A stretch of DNA of 64,000 nt from Turicibacter sanguinis (lineage in GTDB: Bacteria; Bacillota_I; Bacilli_A; MOL361; Turicibacteraceae), in the NCBI RefSeq assembly GCF_013046825.1, contig NZ_CP053187.1:465501-529500 (forward strand), given 5' to 3'. Below, one piece after another: positions 1 to 8,532 of this stretch (the first letter of the stretch is position 1; each line of letters opens with the position of its first letter). The position numbers and the translations under genes were made by a program. Below the pieces are notes generated by a model. It was not told the DNA's origin and searched no databases. It saw only the letters and a list, made by a program, of their open reading frames with translations.

Positions 1-334
1 CTGGTGTTATATACTCCTCATAATCATCTCTAAAATGTCCTATATCCGTCACTAAATTAAATGACTCTAACGTAGATGGTTCGGATGCTAAGATATAATT
101 TTTAAATTCATTACTACTTGAAATTTTACTAATTGCTATCGCAATCTTTGAGTTATAATCTAATAAACCTTTTTGAGCTTGTGTAAAATTCCGCTTAGCG
201 ATACTAATGACTTCATCTAACAAGACATGTTTTGAAATAAATAAACAACTAAACCCAATTGTAATTAGAGATACAAAAATAGCAGGTAGCATAATACATA
301 GAATTCTTAAAAAAATCGTGTTATACTTTTTCAT
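1..334 (-). CDS. Sensor histidine kinase, N-terminal fragment (cut by window edge)
   Basis: Reading the minus strand from the ATG at 334 gives an open frame of 111 codons that runs off the left edge. It begins MKKYNTIFLRILCIMLPAIF, has one strong N-terminal membrane segment (about residues 7-33), and continues as a hydrophilic, probably extracytoplasmic, sensor region. Its ATG overlaps the stop codon of the response regulator by 4 bases (ATGA), the usual coupling of YesM-type kinases with YesN-type regulators. The catalytic part lies outside the window, so the kinase call rests on context and topology. It probably senses the sugar handled by the neighbouring ABC importer. Confidence 0.7.
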   Translation of the reverse strand, partial: MKKYNTIFLRILCIMLPAIFVSLITIGFSCLFISKHVLLDEVISIAKRNFTQAQKGLLDYNSKIAIAISKISSSNEFKNYILASEPSTLESFNLVTDIGHFRDDYEEYITP

Positions 335-1890
335 TTTTTAAACCAACCTAATTCTTTTCTACGATACATCGATGGGGTCATGCCGACATGCTTTTTAAAT
401 ACCTTTGAAAAGTAATTATGATCTGAAAATCCAACAATTTTACTAATTTCTGCAATCGTATCTTGGCTATCTCTTAAAAGTTTCTGAGCTTTCTCAATTT
501 TAATTCGGTTAATATAAGTCGTTAGATTTTCACTTGTTTGATTTTTAAAATAGGTGGATAAATAATAATAATTGATATGTAATTTATCTGCAATATCAGA
601 TAAGGTAATATCCTCGTTGTAATGTTCTTCGACATACTGGATAACTTTTTCTAAAATAATAGAATTTTTTCTTTCAATTTGCTGATTCATCAGGTCTGAT
701 ATTTCATTTAATAAAACATTAATTTTATTTAGGATGTTATTAACATCGTGACATTGATCAATTTCTTTAAATAATTTAATTTTTCCCCTATTAATGTGAC
801 TAACATCAAACCCTAATGTACTGCTTGTGTTGATAATATTATAAATAATATTTTGAACTAATCGTTTAAAATCATATTCATCGTATAATCTTCTAAATTT
901 AATATTCTCAAAATAATATTCAATATATTTCTTCGCCTCATCCATATGAAATCCTTTAATTAATTTGATGAGTTGTGACATATCAAATTCAAATTCTCCC
1001 TGAATACCATCGTTAATTTTAACCGTTTTTTCAAAAACAACAGATTCATTCCAAAAATAAAATAATCGTCCTATTTTACTAGTCAGTTGTTCATTTATTT
1101 TTTCTAATTCCTGAACTGTTTTAAACGTTGAACTCACAATAAATTTAATTGAATTTAACTCCTTGTTAAGGGCATCATTTAATATGCTAAGTGAAGCATA
1201 AAGATCATCTTCTACAGTGGGTGAGATATTAACTAATAGATAGTATTCACGATCACTACAAACCTCAATATACTGATACCTATTTAAATGAGCCTCCACT
1301 ATCTTCGATAACTTATCTTTAACATTTTCTTTTTCTTGCTGTGGGATATTTTGTAGTGAACTCTTTATCAATATAAAGATAGATTGATCCATATAACTTG
1401 ATAACTCTTCAAGATCCCCATGCGAGTTGTTTTTATCAATCAAAATAGATTTCAACAATTGTGATGGATTAAATGGAAGTCGTTGGGAAAAATCATGTTC
1501 TCTTAATTCAGTACTAATTTTCGTTAATAAATTAATCAACTGTTCACTTTTTAACTGAGGCTTTAACAAATAGTCTACTGCACCATATTTAAAAGCTTCT
1601 CTGACGTAATCAAATTCACTGAAACTACTTAAAATAATGACTTTAATGTGCGGATATCGCTCCTGTACCACTTTCGTAAAATCTATTCCATTCATGAGTG
1701 GCATCACAATATCCACAATCACAATATGAGGATTTAATTCTTCAATTAGCACCAAAGCTTCTTCCCCATTAGCTGCTTCCCCTACTATATTAAAACCATA
1801 GCTGTTCCAATCACATAAATATTTAAATCCATTTCTTAAAATCAATTCATCATCGACAATAAGCAATTTGAACAAATCTTTCATTGTCAT
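331..1890 (-). CDS. YesN-type response regulator (receiver plus AraC HTH)
   Basis: A 519-residue two-component response regulator. Residues about 8-125 form a receiver domain with acidic pocket DD at 13-14, phospho-acceptor Asp60 in VDIVMP and the conserved Lys in LLKPQ. A long linker follows, and the last 100 residues are an AraC-type double helix-turn-helix (VGFSDHNYFSKVFKKHVGMT). This architecture is known for YesN/LytT-like regulators of carbohydrate ABC operons. It overlaps the kinase start by 4 bp and lies divergent to the sugar importer at 2086, its likely target. ATG at 1890 or 1884 could start translation; both sit behind GAGGTGGGGG. Confidence 0.93.
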   Translation of the reverse strand: MTMKDLFKLLIVDDELILRNGFKYLCDWNSYGFNIVGEAANGEEALVLIEELNPHIVIVDIVMPLMNGIDFTKVVQERYPHIKVIILSSFSEFDYVREAFKYGAVDYLLKPQLKSEQLINLLTKISTELREHDFSQRLPFNPSQLLKSILIDKNNSHGDLEELSSYMDQSIFILIKSSLQNIPQQEKENVKDKLSKIVEAHLNRYQYIEVCSDREYYLLVNISPTVEDDLYASLSILNDALNKELNSIKFIVSSTFKTVQELEKINEQLTSKIGRLFYFWNESVVFEKTVKINDGIQGEFEFDMSQLIKLIKGFHMDEAKKYIEYYFENIKFRRLYDEYDFKRLVQNIIYNIINTSSTLGFDVSHINRGKIKLFKEIDQCHDVNNILNKINVLLNEISDLMNQQIERKNSIILEKVIQYVEEHYNEDITLSDIADKLHINYYYLSTYFKNQTSENLTTYINRIKIEKAQKLLRDSQDTIAEISKIVGFSDHNYFSKVFKKHVGMTPSMYRRKELGWFKK

Positions 1891-2018
1891 CCCCCACCTC
1901 TATTTATTAAAATTGCATCTAATCACTAATATTTTATACTTTATAAAATTATTACTCTATTTCTAATTCTATCAGAAATCGCTTCCAAATATAATCCTAT
2001 TATTGGTAAATTTTTTAC

Positions 2019-2032
2019 TATAAACGCTTTCT
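2019..2032 (+). promoter_or_regulatory. cre-like site upstream of sugar ABC operon
   Basis: TATAAACGCTTTCT differs from the CcpA consensus TGWAANCGNTNWCA at two defined positions. It lies 54 bp before the solute-binding protein start, so catabolite repression of the importer is plausible. This is inferred from sequence match only. Confidence 0.45.
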
Positions 2033-2085
2033 TCATTCTGATAGTATACAAGTATAAGTTAATTATCATATAGGGGGACTTATCA

Positions 2086-3390
2086 ATGAATAGAAAGAAA
2101 TTATTTACTTCATTAACTACTTTATTTTCAGTCGTGTTATTATCAACCACTGCGGGTTGTAGTTCTTCAAATAATACATCTGATACAACCACCTCATTGA
2201 ATTCAAATAAAGTAACGGTTTGGTGTTGGGATCAATCTTTTAACGGAAAAGCTTTATCATTTGCCGAGGAGATTTATCAAAAAGATCATCCAGATTTTGA
2301 ATTAGAAATCATCGATCTTTCAAAAACTGACTTAGAACAAAAATTAACAACTAACCTAGCTTCAGGTATAACGAATTCATTACCAGATATCATTCTTGTT
2401 AACGATACAAATGCTCAAAAATATGTTGAATCATATCCAAATACATTTGCTGACTTAACAAACGCTGTTGACTATTCTAACTTCGTTCCATATAAAGTAG
2501 CAAGTGTAACAGTTGAAGACAAAGTATACGGAGTTCCATTTGATGTTGGGGTTGCTGGATTATTCTATCGTACAGATTATTTAGAAGAAGCAGGATTTAG
2601 TGCTGAAGACTTACAAAACATCACATGGGATCGCTTTATTGAAATTGGAAAAGTAGTCTATGAAAAAACAGGAAAATACTTATGTACAATTAATCCTAAT
2701 GATGAAACATTAATTTCAATTATGCTTCAGTCAGCAGGTTCTTGGTTTATTACCGGTGAAAATAAAGGAAACTTCACAGACAACCCTGTTATGGATGAAT
2801 CATTACAAGTTTATTATGAGTTAGCTTCATCCGGTATTGTAAAACCTGTTACAGGTTGGAGTGAATTTGTAAATAGCTTCAACAATGGAGATGTAGCAAC
2901 GGTTATTTCTGGAGTATGGCAAATTGCAACAATTATGGATGGTACAGATCAAAGTGGTAAATGGGGAGTTGCACCGATTCCAAGCCTCGATGTCGCTGGG
3001 GCAACAAATGCTTCAAATGAAGGTGGATCAAGTTGGTTTGTTTTAGATAATGCTGCAAATAAAGAAATTGCCATTGATTTCTTATCTTCAACTTTTGGAA
3101 ACAATACTGAACTTTACGAACAATTTTTAACAGAATGTGGTGGTGTGGCATCATACTTGCCAGCATTTGAAAGCGATGTTTTTGCTCAACAAGTAGAATT
3201 CTTTGGTGGACAACAAATCTATAGCTTATTCTCTAATTGGTTAACTGAAGTACCTAGTATTTCTTTTGGAACTTACACACAAGAAGCTAAAGATGCACTA
3301 AAAAATGAATTACCTAGCATTATTAATGGTTCATCAATTAGTGATTCTCTAGAAAATACTCAAAAATTATTCACACAGCAAGTTCAATAG
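2086..3390 (+). CDS. Sugar ABC transporter substrate-binding lipoprotein
   Basis: A 434-residue family 1 extracellular solute-binding protein. The N-terminus is a lipoprotein signal peptide with lipobox TAGC and Cys at about residue 25, followed by a Ser/Thr/Asn-rich linker. The mature part has the MalE-like pattern, including a segment VYGVPFDVGVAGLFYRTDYL and the GVWQIATI region near the C-terminal lobe. It would capture a sugar at the cell surface and pass it to the two permeases encoded directly downstream. A strong RBS (AGGGGGACTT) precedes the ATG. The neighbouring beta-galactosidase suggests a beta-galactoside or galactose-containing oligosaccharide; the ligand is not readable from sequence. 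Confidence 0.93.
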   Translation: MNRKKLFTSLTTLFSVVLLSTTAGCSSSNNTSDTTTSLNSNKVTVWCWDQSFNGKALSFAEEIYQKDHPDFELEIIDLSKTDLEQKLTTNLASGITNSLPDIILVNDTNAQKYVESYPNTFADLTNAVDYSNFVPYKVASVTVEDKVYGVPFDVGVAGLFYRTDYLEEAGFSAEDLQNITWDRFIEIGKVVYEKTGKYLCTINPNDETLISIMLQSAGSWFITGENKGNFTDNPVMDESLQVYYELASSGIVKPVTGWSEFVNSFNNGDVATVISGVWQIATIMDGTDQSGKWGVAPIPSLDVAGATNASNEGGSSWFVLDNAANKEIAIDFLSSTFGNNTELYEQFLTECGGVASYLPAFESDVFAQQVEFFGGQQIYSLFSNWLTEVPSISFGTYTQEAKDALKNELPSIINGSSISDSLENTQKLFTQQVQ

Positions 3391-3407
3391 TTTTACATTG
3401 TAGAAAG

Positions 3408-3450
3408 ACTGCTTTGAGTGAGTCGCAAAGACAGCTTAAAGCAGTTTTTC
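3408..3450 (+). terminator. Intercistronic hairpin with U-run (attenuator) between binding protein and permeases
   Basis: ACTGCTTTGAG (3408-3418) pairs with CTTAAAGCAGT (3435-3445), one G-U pair included, and is followed by TTTTTC. It sits 17 bp after the binding-protein stop and before the permease RBS. Such partial terminators usually give excess binding protein over permease. The hairpin spans the GTG at 3418, which argues against that codon as the permease start. Confidence 0.65.
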
Positions 3451-3483
3451 TTTAAGTTAAATAGAAAGCTTAAGGTGATTATG

Positions 3484-4368
3484 ATGAAATTAAAGAATTC
3501 TAAATTTAGTAATAATTTAACGGGATGGCTATTTATCATCATTCCAACACTATTGATTTTCATTTTTTCGTTTTATCCAATGATTCAATCATTTATTTTA
3601 TCTTTTTATTCGGGAAAGGGATTAGTAACAAGTTTTGTTGGAATTAATAACTACATTCGATTGTTCTCAGATCCAATGTTTTTACAAGCCGTATCAAATA
3701 CATTCCTATACTTAATTATTCAAGTTCCAATCATGCTAATTCTTGGATTAGTGATTGCAAATCTGTTAAACTCTCCTAAATTAAAATGTCGTAGCTTTTA
3801 CCGTACAGCTATTTTCTTACCATGTGTGACATCACTCGTTGCCTACTCTATCCTATTTAAAAGTATCTTTGCATTAGATGGCGTGATTAATAACTTCTTA
3901 CTATTTATTCATGTCATCGATGAACCCATTGCTTGGCTTCTAGATCCTATTTGGGCAAAAGTTGTTATTATCATTGCCATCACATGGCGATGGACAGGGT
4001 ATAATATGATTTTTTATTTAGCTTCTATGCAAAATATTGATTCAAGTGTTTATGAAGCTGCTGAAATTGATGGTGCATCAAAGTTTCAACAATTCACCAA
4101 AATTACAATTCCTTTATTGAAACCAATTATTTTACTAACAACGATTATGTCGACAAATGGGACCCTTCAATTATTTGATGAAGCCATGAATATTACCAAT
4201 GGTGGACCAGGTAATTCAACCATGACAATTTCTCAATATATTTATAACTTATCCTTTGTCTATACACCAAACTTTGGTTATGCTGCAACAGTCTCTTACG
4301 CCATTGTATTTATGGTGGCGATATTAGCTATTATTCAATTTAAATTGGCGGGTGGTAAAAATGAATAA
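3484..4368 (+). CDS. Sugar ABC transporter permease (MalF/UgpA type)
   Basis: A 294-residue inner-membrane permease with six predicted membrane segments and the EAA-loop motif EAAEIDGASKFQQFTKITIP, which contacts the ATPase. A longer frame opens at GTG 3418, but that start lies inside a terminator-like hairpin and has no RBS. ATG 3484, preceded by AAGGTG at 3472-3477, is the better start. The stop overlaps the next permease by 8 bp, so the two are translationally coupled. Together they would form the channel of a carbohydrate-uptake-1 family importer. No ATPase is encoded beside them, so a shared MsmX-like ATPase is likely. Confidence 0.93.
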   Translation: MKLKNSKFSNNLTGWLFIIIPTLLIFIFSFYPMIQSFILSFYSGKGLVTSFVGINNYIRLFSDPMFLQAVSNTFLYLIIQVPIMLILGLVIANLLNSPKLKCRSFYRTAIFLPCVTSLVAYSILFKSIFALDGVINNFLLFIHVIDEPIAWLLDPIWAKVVIIIAITWRWTGYNMIFYLASMQNIDSSVYEAAEIDGASKFQQFTKITIPLLKPIILLTTIMSTNGTLQLFDEAMNITNGGPGNSTMTISQYIYNLSFVYTPNFGYAATVSYAIVFMVAILAIIQFKLAGGKNE

Positions 4369-5167
4369 AATCAGAACAGTTTGCACACATGTATTTCTTT
4401 CAATTGCTTCTTTTATTTCAATCTTCCCATTCTTTTGGATGATTGTCGGAATGACGAACTCTTCAACCGATATAGTTAAAGGTAAATTAACATTCGGAAG
4501 TGAACTTATCACTAATATTTCAAATTTTTTATCTTCAGTAAATCTAGGTAGTGTCTTATGGACCTCTATTAAAATTTCCGTTTGTGGGACATTTTCAACA
4601 CTCTTACTTTGTTCAATGGCGGGATATGCATTTGAAATCTATAAGTCAAAATTTAAATCTCGATTAATGGCTTTATTAATGCTTTCAATGATGATGCCTT
4701 TCGCAGCATTAATGGTTCCACTCTTTAAAATGTTTAGCGGACTAAACTTAATGAATACAGCAATTGCAGTTGTTTTACCATCTGTCGCAACAGTCTTTAT
4801 GATTTTCTTCTTCTTACAAAACACGAAATCATTTCCAACTGACCTATTACAATCTGCACGCGTTGATGGCCTAAATGAGTTTCAAGCATTCTTTTACATC
4901 TTTATGCCAACGATGAAATCAACTTATGCAGCCGCAGCTATTATTACCTTTATGAGTTATTGGAATAGTTACTTATGGCCTTTAATTGTATTACAAACTC
5001 AAGACAATAAAACAATGCCCCTAATTATCTCTTCTCTTGCATCTGCCTACAGTCCTGATTATGGAATGATTATGGTCGCTATCGTTATAACAACAATTCC
5101 AACGCTACTTATCTTCTTCTTAATGCAAAAACATTTCGTTGAAGGAATGGTTGGAGCAGTTAAGTAA
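4361..5167 (+). CDS. Sugar ABC transporter permease (MalG/UgpE type)
   Basis: A 268-residue permease with about six membrane segments and the EAA-like loop QSARVDGLNEFQAFFYIFMP. Family members pair with a MalF-type partner, here the overlapping upstream gene. ATG 4361 is preferred over GTG 4352 because GGTGG at 4351-4355 is a suitable RBS. It ends the importer operon; no terminator hairpin was seen in the 133 bp between its stop and the IS30 element, so transcription may once have continued into the beta-galactosidase gene beyond the insertion. Confidence 0.93.
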   Translation: MNKIRTVCTHVFLSIASFISIFPFFWMIVGMTNSSTDIVKGKLTFGSELITNISNFLSSVNLGSVLWTSIKISVCGTFSTLLLCSMAGYAFEIYKSKFKSRLMALLMLSMMMPFAALMVPLFKMFSGLNLMNTAIAVVLPSVATVFMIFFFLQNTKSFPTDLLQSARVDGLNEFQAFFYIFMPTMKSTYAAAAIITFMSYWNSYLWPLIVLQTQDNKTMPLIISSLASAYSPDYGMIMVAIVITTIPTLLIFFLMQKHFVEGMVGAVK

Positions 5168-5304
5168 AATTCACTTTAAGTTAAAATTCCATCTTACTTT
5201 CATGCAATTTTTTCATCTCATATTTATTATTTTTAATCTTTTATTATTCAATTTTCTGTAGTCAATAAATCTTCAAGCGTTATTTTTTTATCTACGACGA
5301 ATTG

Positions 5305-6249
5305 TCAATACAAATGCGACAGTTTCTCATGAAATAGCTCGAATGAAGTTTTCCACCCTAAACATTTTCGTGGTCGATGATTAATGAGGCAGAGTGCCTC
5401 ATTAATCTCTTCGTCACTGACTCGTGCTAAATCTGTCTTCTTCGGGAAAAACTCTCGAAGAAGACCATTGGCATTTTCATTACTTCCTCTTTGCCAAGAC
5501 GAATAGGCATCTGCGAAGTAAACAGGAACCTTTAAATCAGCTTCTACTTTGGAATAACAAGCAAACTCTTTTCCTCGATCAACCGTATAAGTTTTAAAGG
5601 TGTCTTTAGGAAAGAGTTTATATAACTCACTAATCGCTCGGTACATTTCTGTTGCTGAGCGATTTTCTATTTTAATGGCCACATAAAAACGTGTTTGACG
5701 TTCAACAAAGGTCGCCAAGCAACCTTTACTCTTTCCACGACTTGAAACAACCGTATCTAATTCCCAGTGCCCAAACGTTTCACGTCTTTTTACTTCTTTG
5801 GGACGTTGATGAATCGACGTTCCAATGTTAAATCGTCCGCGTGTTTCTCGTGGTTTTCGTCGCTTTCCTTTTTGTCTTAAACAACTTAAATCTCCTAACA
5901 AAATGGTTTCATCATAAATCCAACGATAAATGGTTTTAAATGAAAGAACACCCTTTAAAACGGTATTAGAAATTTGTTCAGGCGACCAGGTTAACTTTAA
6001 ATAATGTTGGATGGTCTGAATGACTTGTTCAGATTTCTTCTCTGGACAACGACAACTTAATCGACGTTGTCCAGCTAATTCTTCTGCTAACTCAGCCTGA
6101 TACGTCTTTTGAGTATTTCGTTTCAGTTCACGAGCAATCGTTGAATGATGGCGATTTAGTTGTTGAGCGATTTGTCTCGTTGAATAGCCCATTTTTGAAA
6201 GAACTTCTATACGTGTGCGCTCAAATGTGTTAAGATGTTTATAACTCAT
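5305..6249 (-). CDS. IS30-family transposase
   Basis: A 314-residue transposase. The N-terminal helix-turn-helix (LNTFERTRIEVLSKMGYSTR, then RQIAQQLNRHHSTIARELKR) binds the element ends. A C-terminal DDE integrase-type core follows, with FGHWELDTVV (first Asp), YTVDRGKEFA (second Asp) and NENANGLLREFFPK (Glu). The frame is intact from ATG to stop, so the element could be active. RBS AAGGAGAT lies before the ATG. The RBS and start codon fall within one arm of an inverted repeat whose other arm lies upstream, a possible translational block on read-through transcripts. Confidence 0.95.
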   Translation of the reverse strand: MSYKHLNTFERTRIEVLSKMGYSTRQIAQQLNRHHSTIARELKRNTQKTYQAELAEELAGQRRLSCRCPEKKSEQVIQTIQHYLKLTWSPEQISNTVLKGVLSFKTIYRWIYDETILLGDLSCLRQKGKRRKPRETRGRFNIGTSIHQRPKEVKRRETFGHWELDTVVSSRGKSKGCLATFVERQTRFYVAIKIENRSATEMYRAISELYKLFPKDTFKTYTVDRGKEFACYSKVEADLKVPVYFADAYSSWQRGSNENANGLLREFFPKKTDLARVSDEEINEALCLINHRPRKCLGWKTSFELFHEKLSHLY

Positions 6250-6318
6250 AAATAGATCTCCTTGTTAAGAATTTTGTGTGGTAACTTCATTCTATAACAA
6301 AGATCCTATTTATGAGTT
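6243..6318 (-). promoter_or_regulatory. Inverted repeat able to sequester the transposase RBS and start codon
   Basis: AACTCATAAATAGATCT (6243-6259, containing the complement of the ATG) can pair with AGATCCTATTTATGAGTT (6301-6318), giving 17 base pairs with one bulged base. In an mRNA entering from outside the element, the start region would be locked in the stem. A transcript starting in the roughly 40-base loop would lack the distal arm. The same logic is known for IS10 and IS50; here it is inference from the pairing. Confidence 0.5.
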
Positions 6319-6390
6319 TTTTTTTGTGTCGCACTTAATATTACAATCTATCCTACTAAAAAAAATATTTTTTTACTCAATTTTACTTTA

Positions 6391-6404
6391 TTTAATCGCT
6401 TTCA
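6391..6404 (-). promoter_or_regulatory. cre-like site upstream of beta-galactosidase
   Basis: The minus strand reads TGAAAGCGATTAAA, which matches the CcpA consensus TGWAANCGNTNWCA at all but one defined position. It lies 49 bp before the GH42 start, next to a weak promoter-like GATAAT (6408-6413). This suggests catabolite repression independent of the importer promoter. Confidence 0.5.
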
Positions 6405-6452
6405 TCTGATAATATGAGGATGTTAGGTTAACATTTAAGGGGGGACTTAAAA

Positions 6453-8486
6453 ATGGAATCAAATAAAATGAATGTTGCTAGCTTCTTACACGGAGCAGAT
6501 TATAATCCAGAACAATGGTTAGATCGTCCTGATATCTTAGCTAAAGATATTGAATTAATGAAAGAAGCGAACTGTAATGTCGTTAGTATCGGGATGTTCT
6601 CTTGGGCAATGCTAGAGCCAGTTGAAGGTGTTTATAACTTCGATTGGATGGCTAATGTCATTGATCGTTTATATGAAAATGGAATTTATACAATTTTATC
6701 TACACCAAGTGGAGCACGACCTAACTGGTTAGCACAAAAATATCCAGAAGTTTTACGTGTTGAAAAAAATCGTGTCCGTAACTTATTTGGACTTCGTCAT
6801 AATCACTGTTACACTTCACCTATTTACCGTGATAAAGTGGCACAAATTAATGGAGAGTTAGCAAAACGTTTTGCCAATCATCCGGGTGTTATTTTATGGC
6901 ACTTATCAAATGAATACGGTGGTGAATGTCATTGTCCACTTTGCCAGGAAGCATTCAGAAATTGGTTAAAAGAAAAATATAAAACATTAGATGCTATTAA
7001 TGATGCCTGGTGGACAACATTCTGGAGTCATCGTTATACATCTTGGGATCAAATCGAAAGTCCCGCACCACATGGTGAAATGATGGTTCATGGTTTAAAC
7101 TTAGATTGGAATCGTTTCGTTAGCGATCAAACAATCGATTTTATTCGTCACGAGCGTGATAGTGTTAAACCATTTAATCCAAAATTACCAACAACCATCA
7201 ACATGATGTATTATTTCTTTGGAATTAATTACTTCGATTTAAAAGATGAAATTGATATCGTTTCTTGGGATAGCTACCCGGTTTGGCATAAAGCAACATC
7301 AAGTGATTTAAATATCAGTTGCGATACAGCCATGATGCATGATATTATGCGCTCAATTAAAAATGAACCTTTCTTATTAATGGAAAGCACGCCAAGTATG
7401 ACAAACTGGCAAAATGTCGCGAAACTAAAAAAACCTGGTATGCATATGCTTTCTTCTATGCAAGCTGTTGCTCACGGTTCAAACTCTGTTCAATACTTCC
7501 AGTGGCGTAAGAGCCGTGGATCATCGGAAAAATTCCATGGTGCGGTAGTCGACCATTATGGAAAAAGTGATACACGAGTATTCAATGACGTCAAAGAGCT
7601 AGGGGCCCGTCTAAAAGGATTATCAGATATTTTAAAAACCAATACTCATCCTGAGGTTGCCATTTTATTCGATTGGGATAATCGCTGGGCAATCGATGAT
7701 ATGCAAGGACCTCGTAATATCGGAATGCACTATAAAGAAACGGTTCAAGAACACTATAAGGCATTCTATGAAATGGGAATTCCAGTTGATTTCGTGGATA
7801 TGAGCTGTGATATCTCAAAATATAAAGTATTTGTCGCTCCGATGATGTACATGCTTAAATATGGATTTGAAAATAAAATTAAAGAATTCGTTGCAAATGG
7901 TGGAACACTCGTGACTACTTACTGGAGTGGCATCGTGAATGAAACTGATCTTTGCTTCCTTGAAGGAACCCCTCACGGTTTAATGGAGGTTGTGGGTCTT
8001 CGCAGTGAAGAAATTGATGGATTATTTGATGGAGAAACCAACAGTGCTTCTTCTATCTCATCTCATTGGTTAACAGAAAAAGACTGCTACACCTCATCAG
8101 AACTTTGTGACTTAGTCATCCCAAGTACCGCACAAACGTTAATGAAATACAATGAAGACTTCTACAAAGGAATGCCTGCCCTAACCTTAAATCATTTCGG
8201 TAAAGGACAAGCGTTCTATATCGCAACTCGTTTTGAAGAATCATTCTACCATGACTTCTACTCTCAATTAGTACAGGAACTTGAATTATCAACGATCCCT
8301 GATTTCAATGTTCCTAAAGGAGTTATCGTTTCAACGCGTGATAACTATCGATTCATCCAAAACTTTAACAATCATGAAGTAGAAGCGGAGGCTTTACCAA
8401 CTCATTACACTGTCGTAGATACTGATAAAGATATCCACCAAAACTTTATTTTAAAACCATTTGAAGTTTTAATTGTAAAAGGCTAA
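6453..8486 (+). CDS. Beta-galactosidase, glycoside hydrolase family 42
   Basis: A 677-residue full-length GH42 enzyme that hydrolyses terminal beta-galactosides in the cytoplasm (no signal peptide). Family marks: GADYNPEQW at residues 14-22, acid/base Glu154 in LWHLSNEYGG, nucleophile Glu311 in LLMESTPS, and the structural zinc cysteines C119, C159, C161 and C164. After the TIM barrel come a trimerisation domain and a small C-terminal beta domain. It starts at ATG 6453 behind AAGGGGGG. It most likely works on sugars brought in by the importer at 2086-5167, from which it is separated only by the IS30 element. Confidence 0.95.
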   Translation: MESNKMNVASFLHGADYNPEQWLDRPDILAKDIELMKEANCNVVSIGMFSWAMLEPVEGVYNFDWMANVIDRLYENGIYTILSTPSGARPNWLAQKYPEVLRVEKNRVRNLFGLRHNHCYTSPIYRDKVAQINGELAKRFANHPGVILWHLSNEYGGECHCPLCQEAFRNWLKEKYKTLDAINDAWWTTFWSHRYTSWDQIESPAPHGEMMVHGLNLDWNRFVSDQTIDFIRHERDSVKPFNPKLPTTINMMYYFFGINYFDLKDEIDIVSWDSYPVWHKATSSDLNISCDTAMMHDIMRSIKNEPFLLMESTPSMTNWQNVAKLKKPGMHMLSSMQAVAHGSNSVQYFQWRKSRGSSEKFHGAVVDHYGKSDTRVFNDVKELGARLKGLSDILKTNTHPEVAILFDWDNRWAIDDMQGPRNIGMHYKETVQEHYKAFYEMGIPVDFVDMSCDISKYKVFVAPMMYMLKYGFENKIKEFVANGGTLVTTYWSGIVNETDLCFLEGTPHGLMEVVGLRSEEIDGLFDGETNSASSISSHWLTEKDCYTSSELCDLVIPSTAQTLMKYNEDFYKGMPALTLNHFGKGQAFYIATRFEESFYHDFYSQLVQELELSTIPDFNVPKGVIVSTRDNYRFIQNFNNHEVEAEALPTHYTVVDTDKDIHQNFILKPFEVLIVKG

Positions 8487-8490
8487 ATAT

Positions 8491-8531
8491 CAAAAGGCTA
8501 GTTACCTATCCCTGTGGTAACTAGCCTTTTG
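8491..8531. terminator. Bidirectional terminator between GH42 and HAD genes
   Basis: CAAAAGGCTAGTTACC and GGTAACTAGCCTTTTG form a perfect 16-bp stem with a 9-base loop between two convergent genes. Confidence 0.9.
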
Positions 8532-8532
8532 A

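Larger units (their letters stand above)
5301..6347 (-). mobile_element. IS30-family insertion sequence, 1047 bp
   Basis: A single transposase gene is bounded by 21-bp imperfect inverted repeats: left 5301-5321 (begins ATTGTCAATACAAATGCGAC) and right 6327-6347, whose reverse complement begins ATTGTAATATTAAGTGCGAC. They match at 15 of 21 positions, with TGCGACA identical at the inner end. The left repeat overlaps the last codons of the transposase. Length and single-ORF layout fit IS30. I could not see a convincing target duplication (flanks CGA and CTA). The element lies between the importer operon and the GH42 gene. Confidence 0.85.

Noticed and set aside
1941-2192. Minus-strand frame of 83 codons across the start of the sugar-binding protein
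   Set aside because: It overlaps the signal peptide of a clear lipoprotein gene and its promoter, has no RBS and no recognisable content.
3418-3483. GTG 3418 as start of the first permease
   Set aside because: It lies inside a terminator-like hairpin and lacks an RBS; ATG 3484 has AAGGTG at good spacing.
5296-6352. Target-site duplication of the IS30 element
   Set aside because: Flanking bases (CGA before, CTA after the repeats) do not match; either the ends are slightly different or the duplication has decayed.
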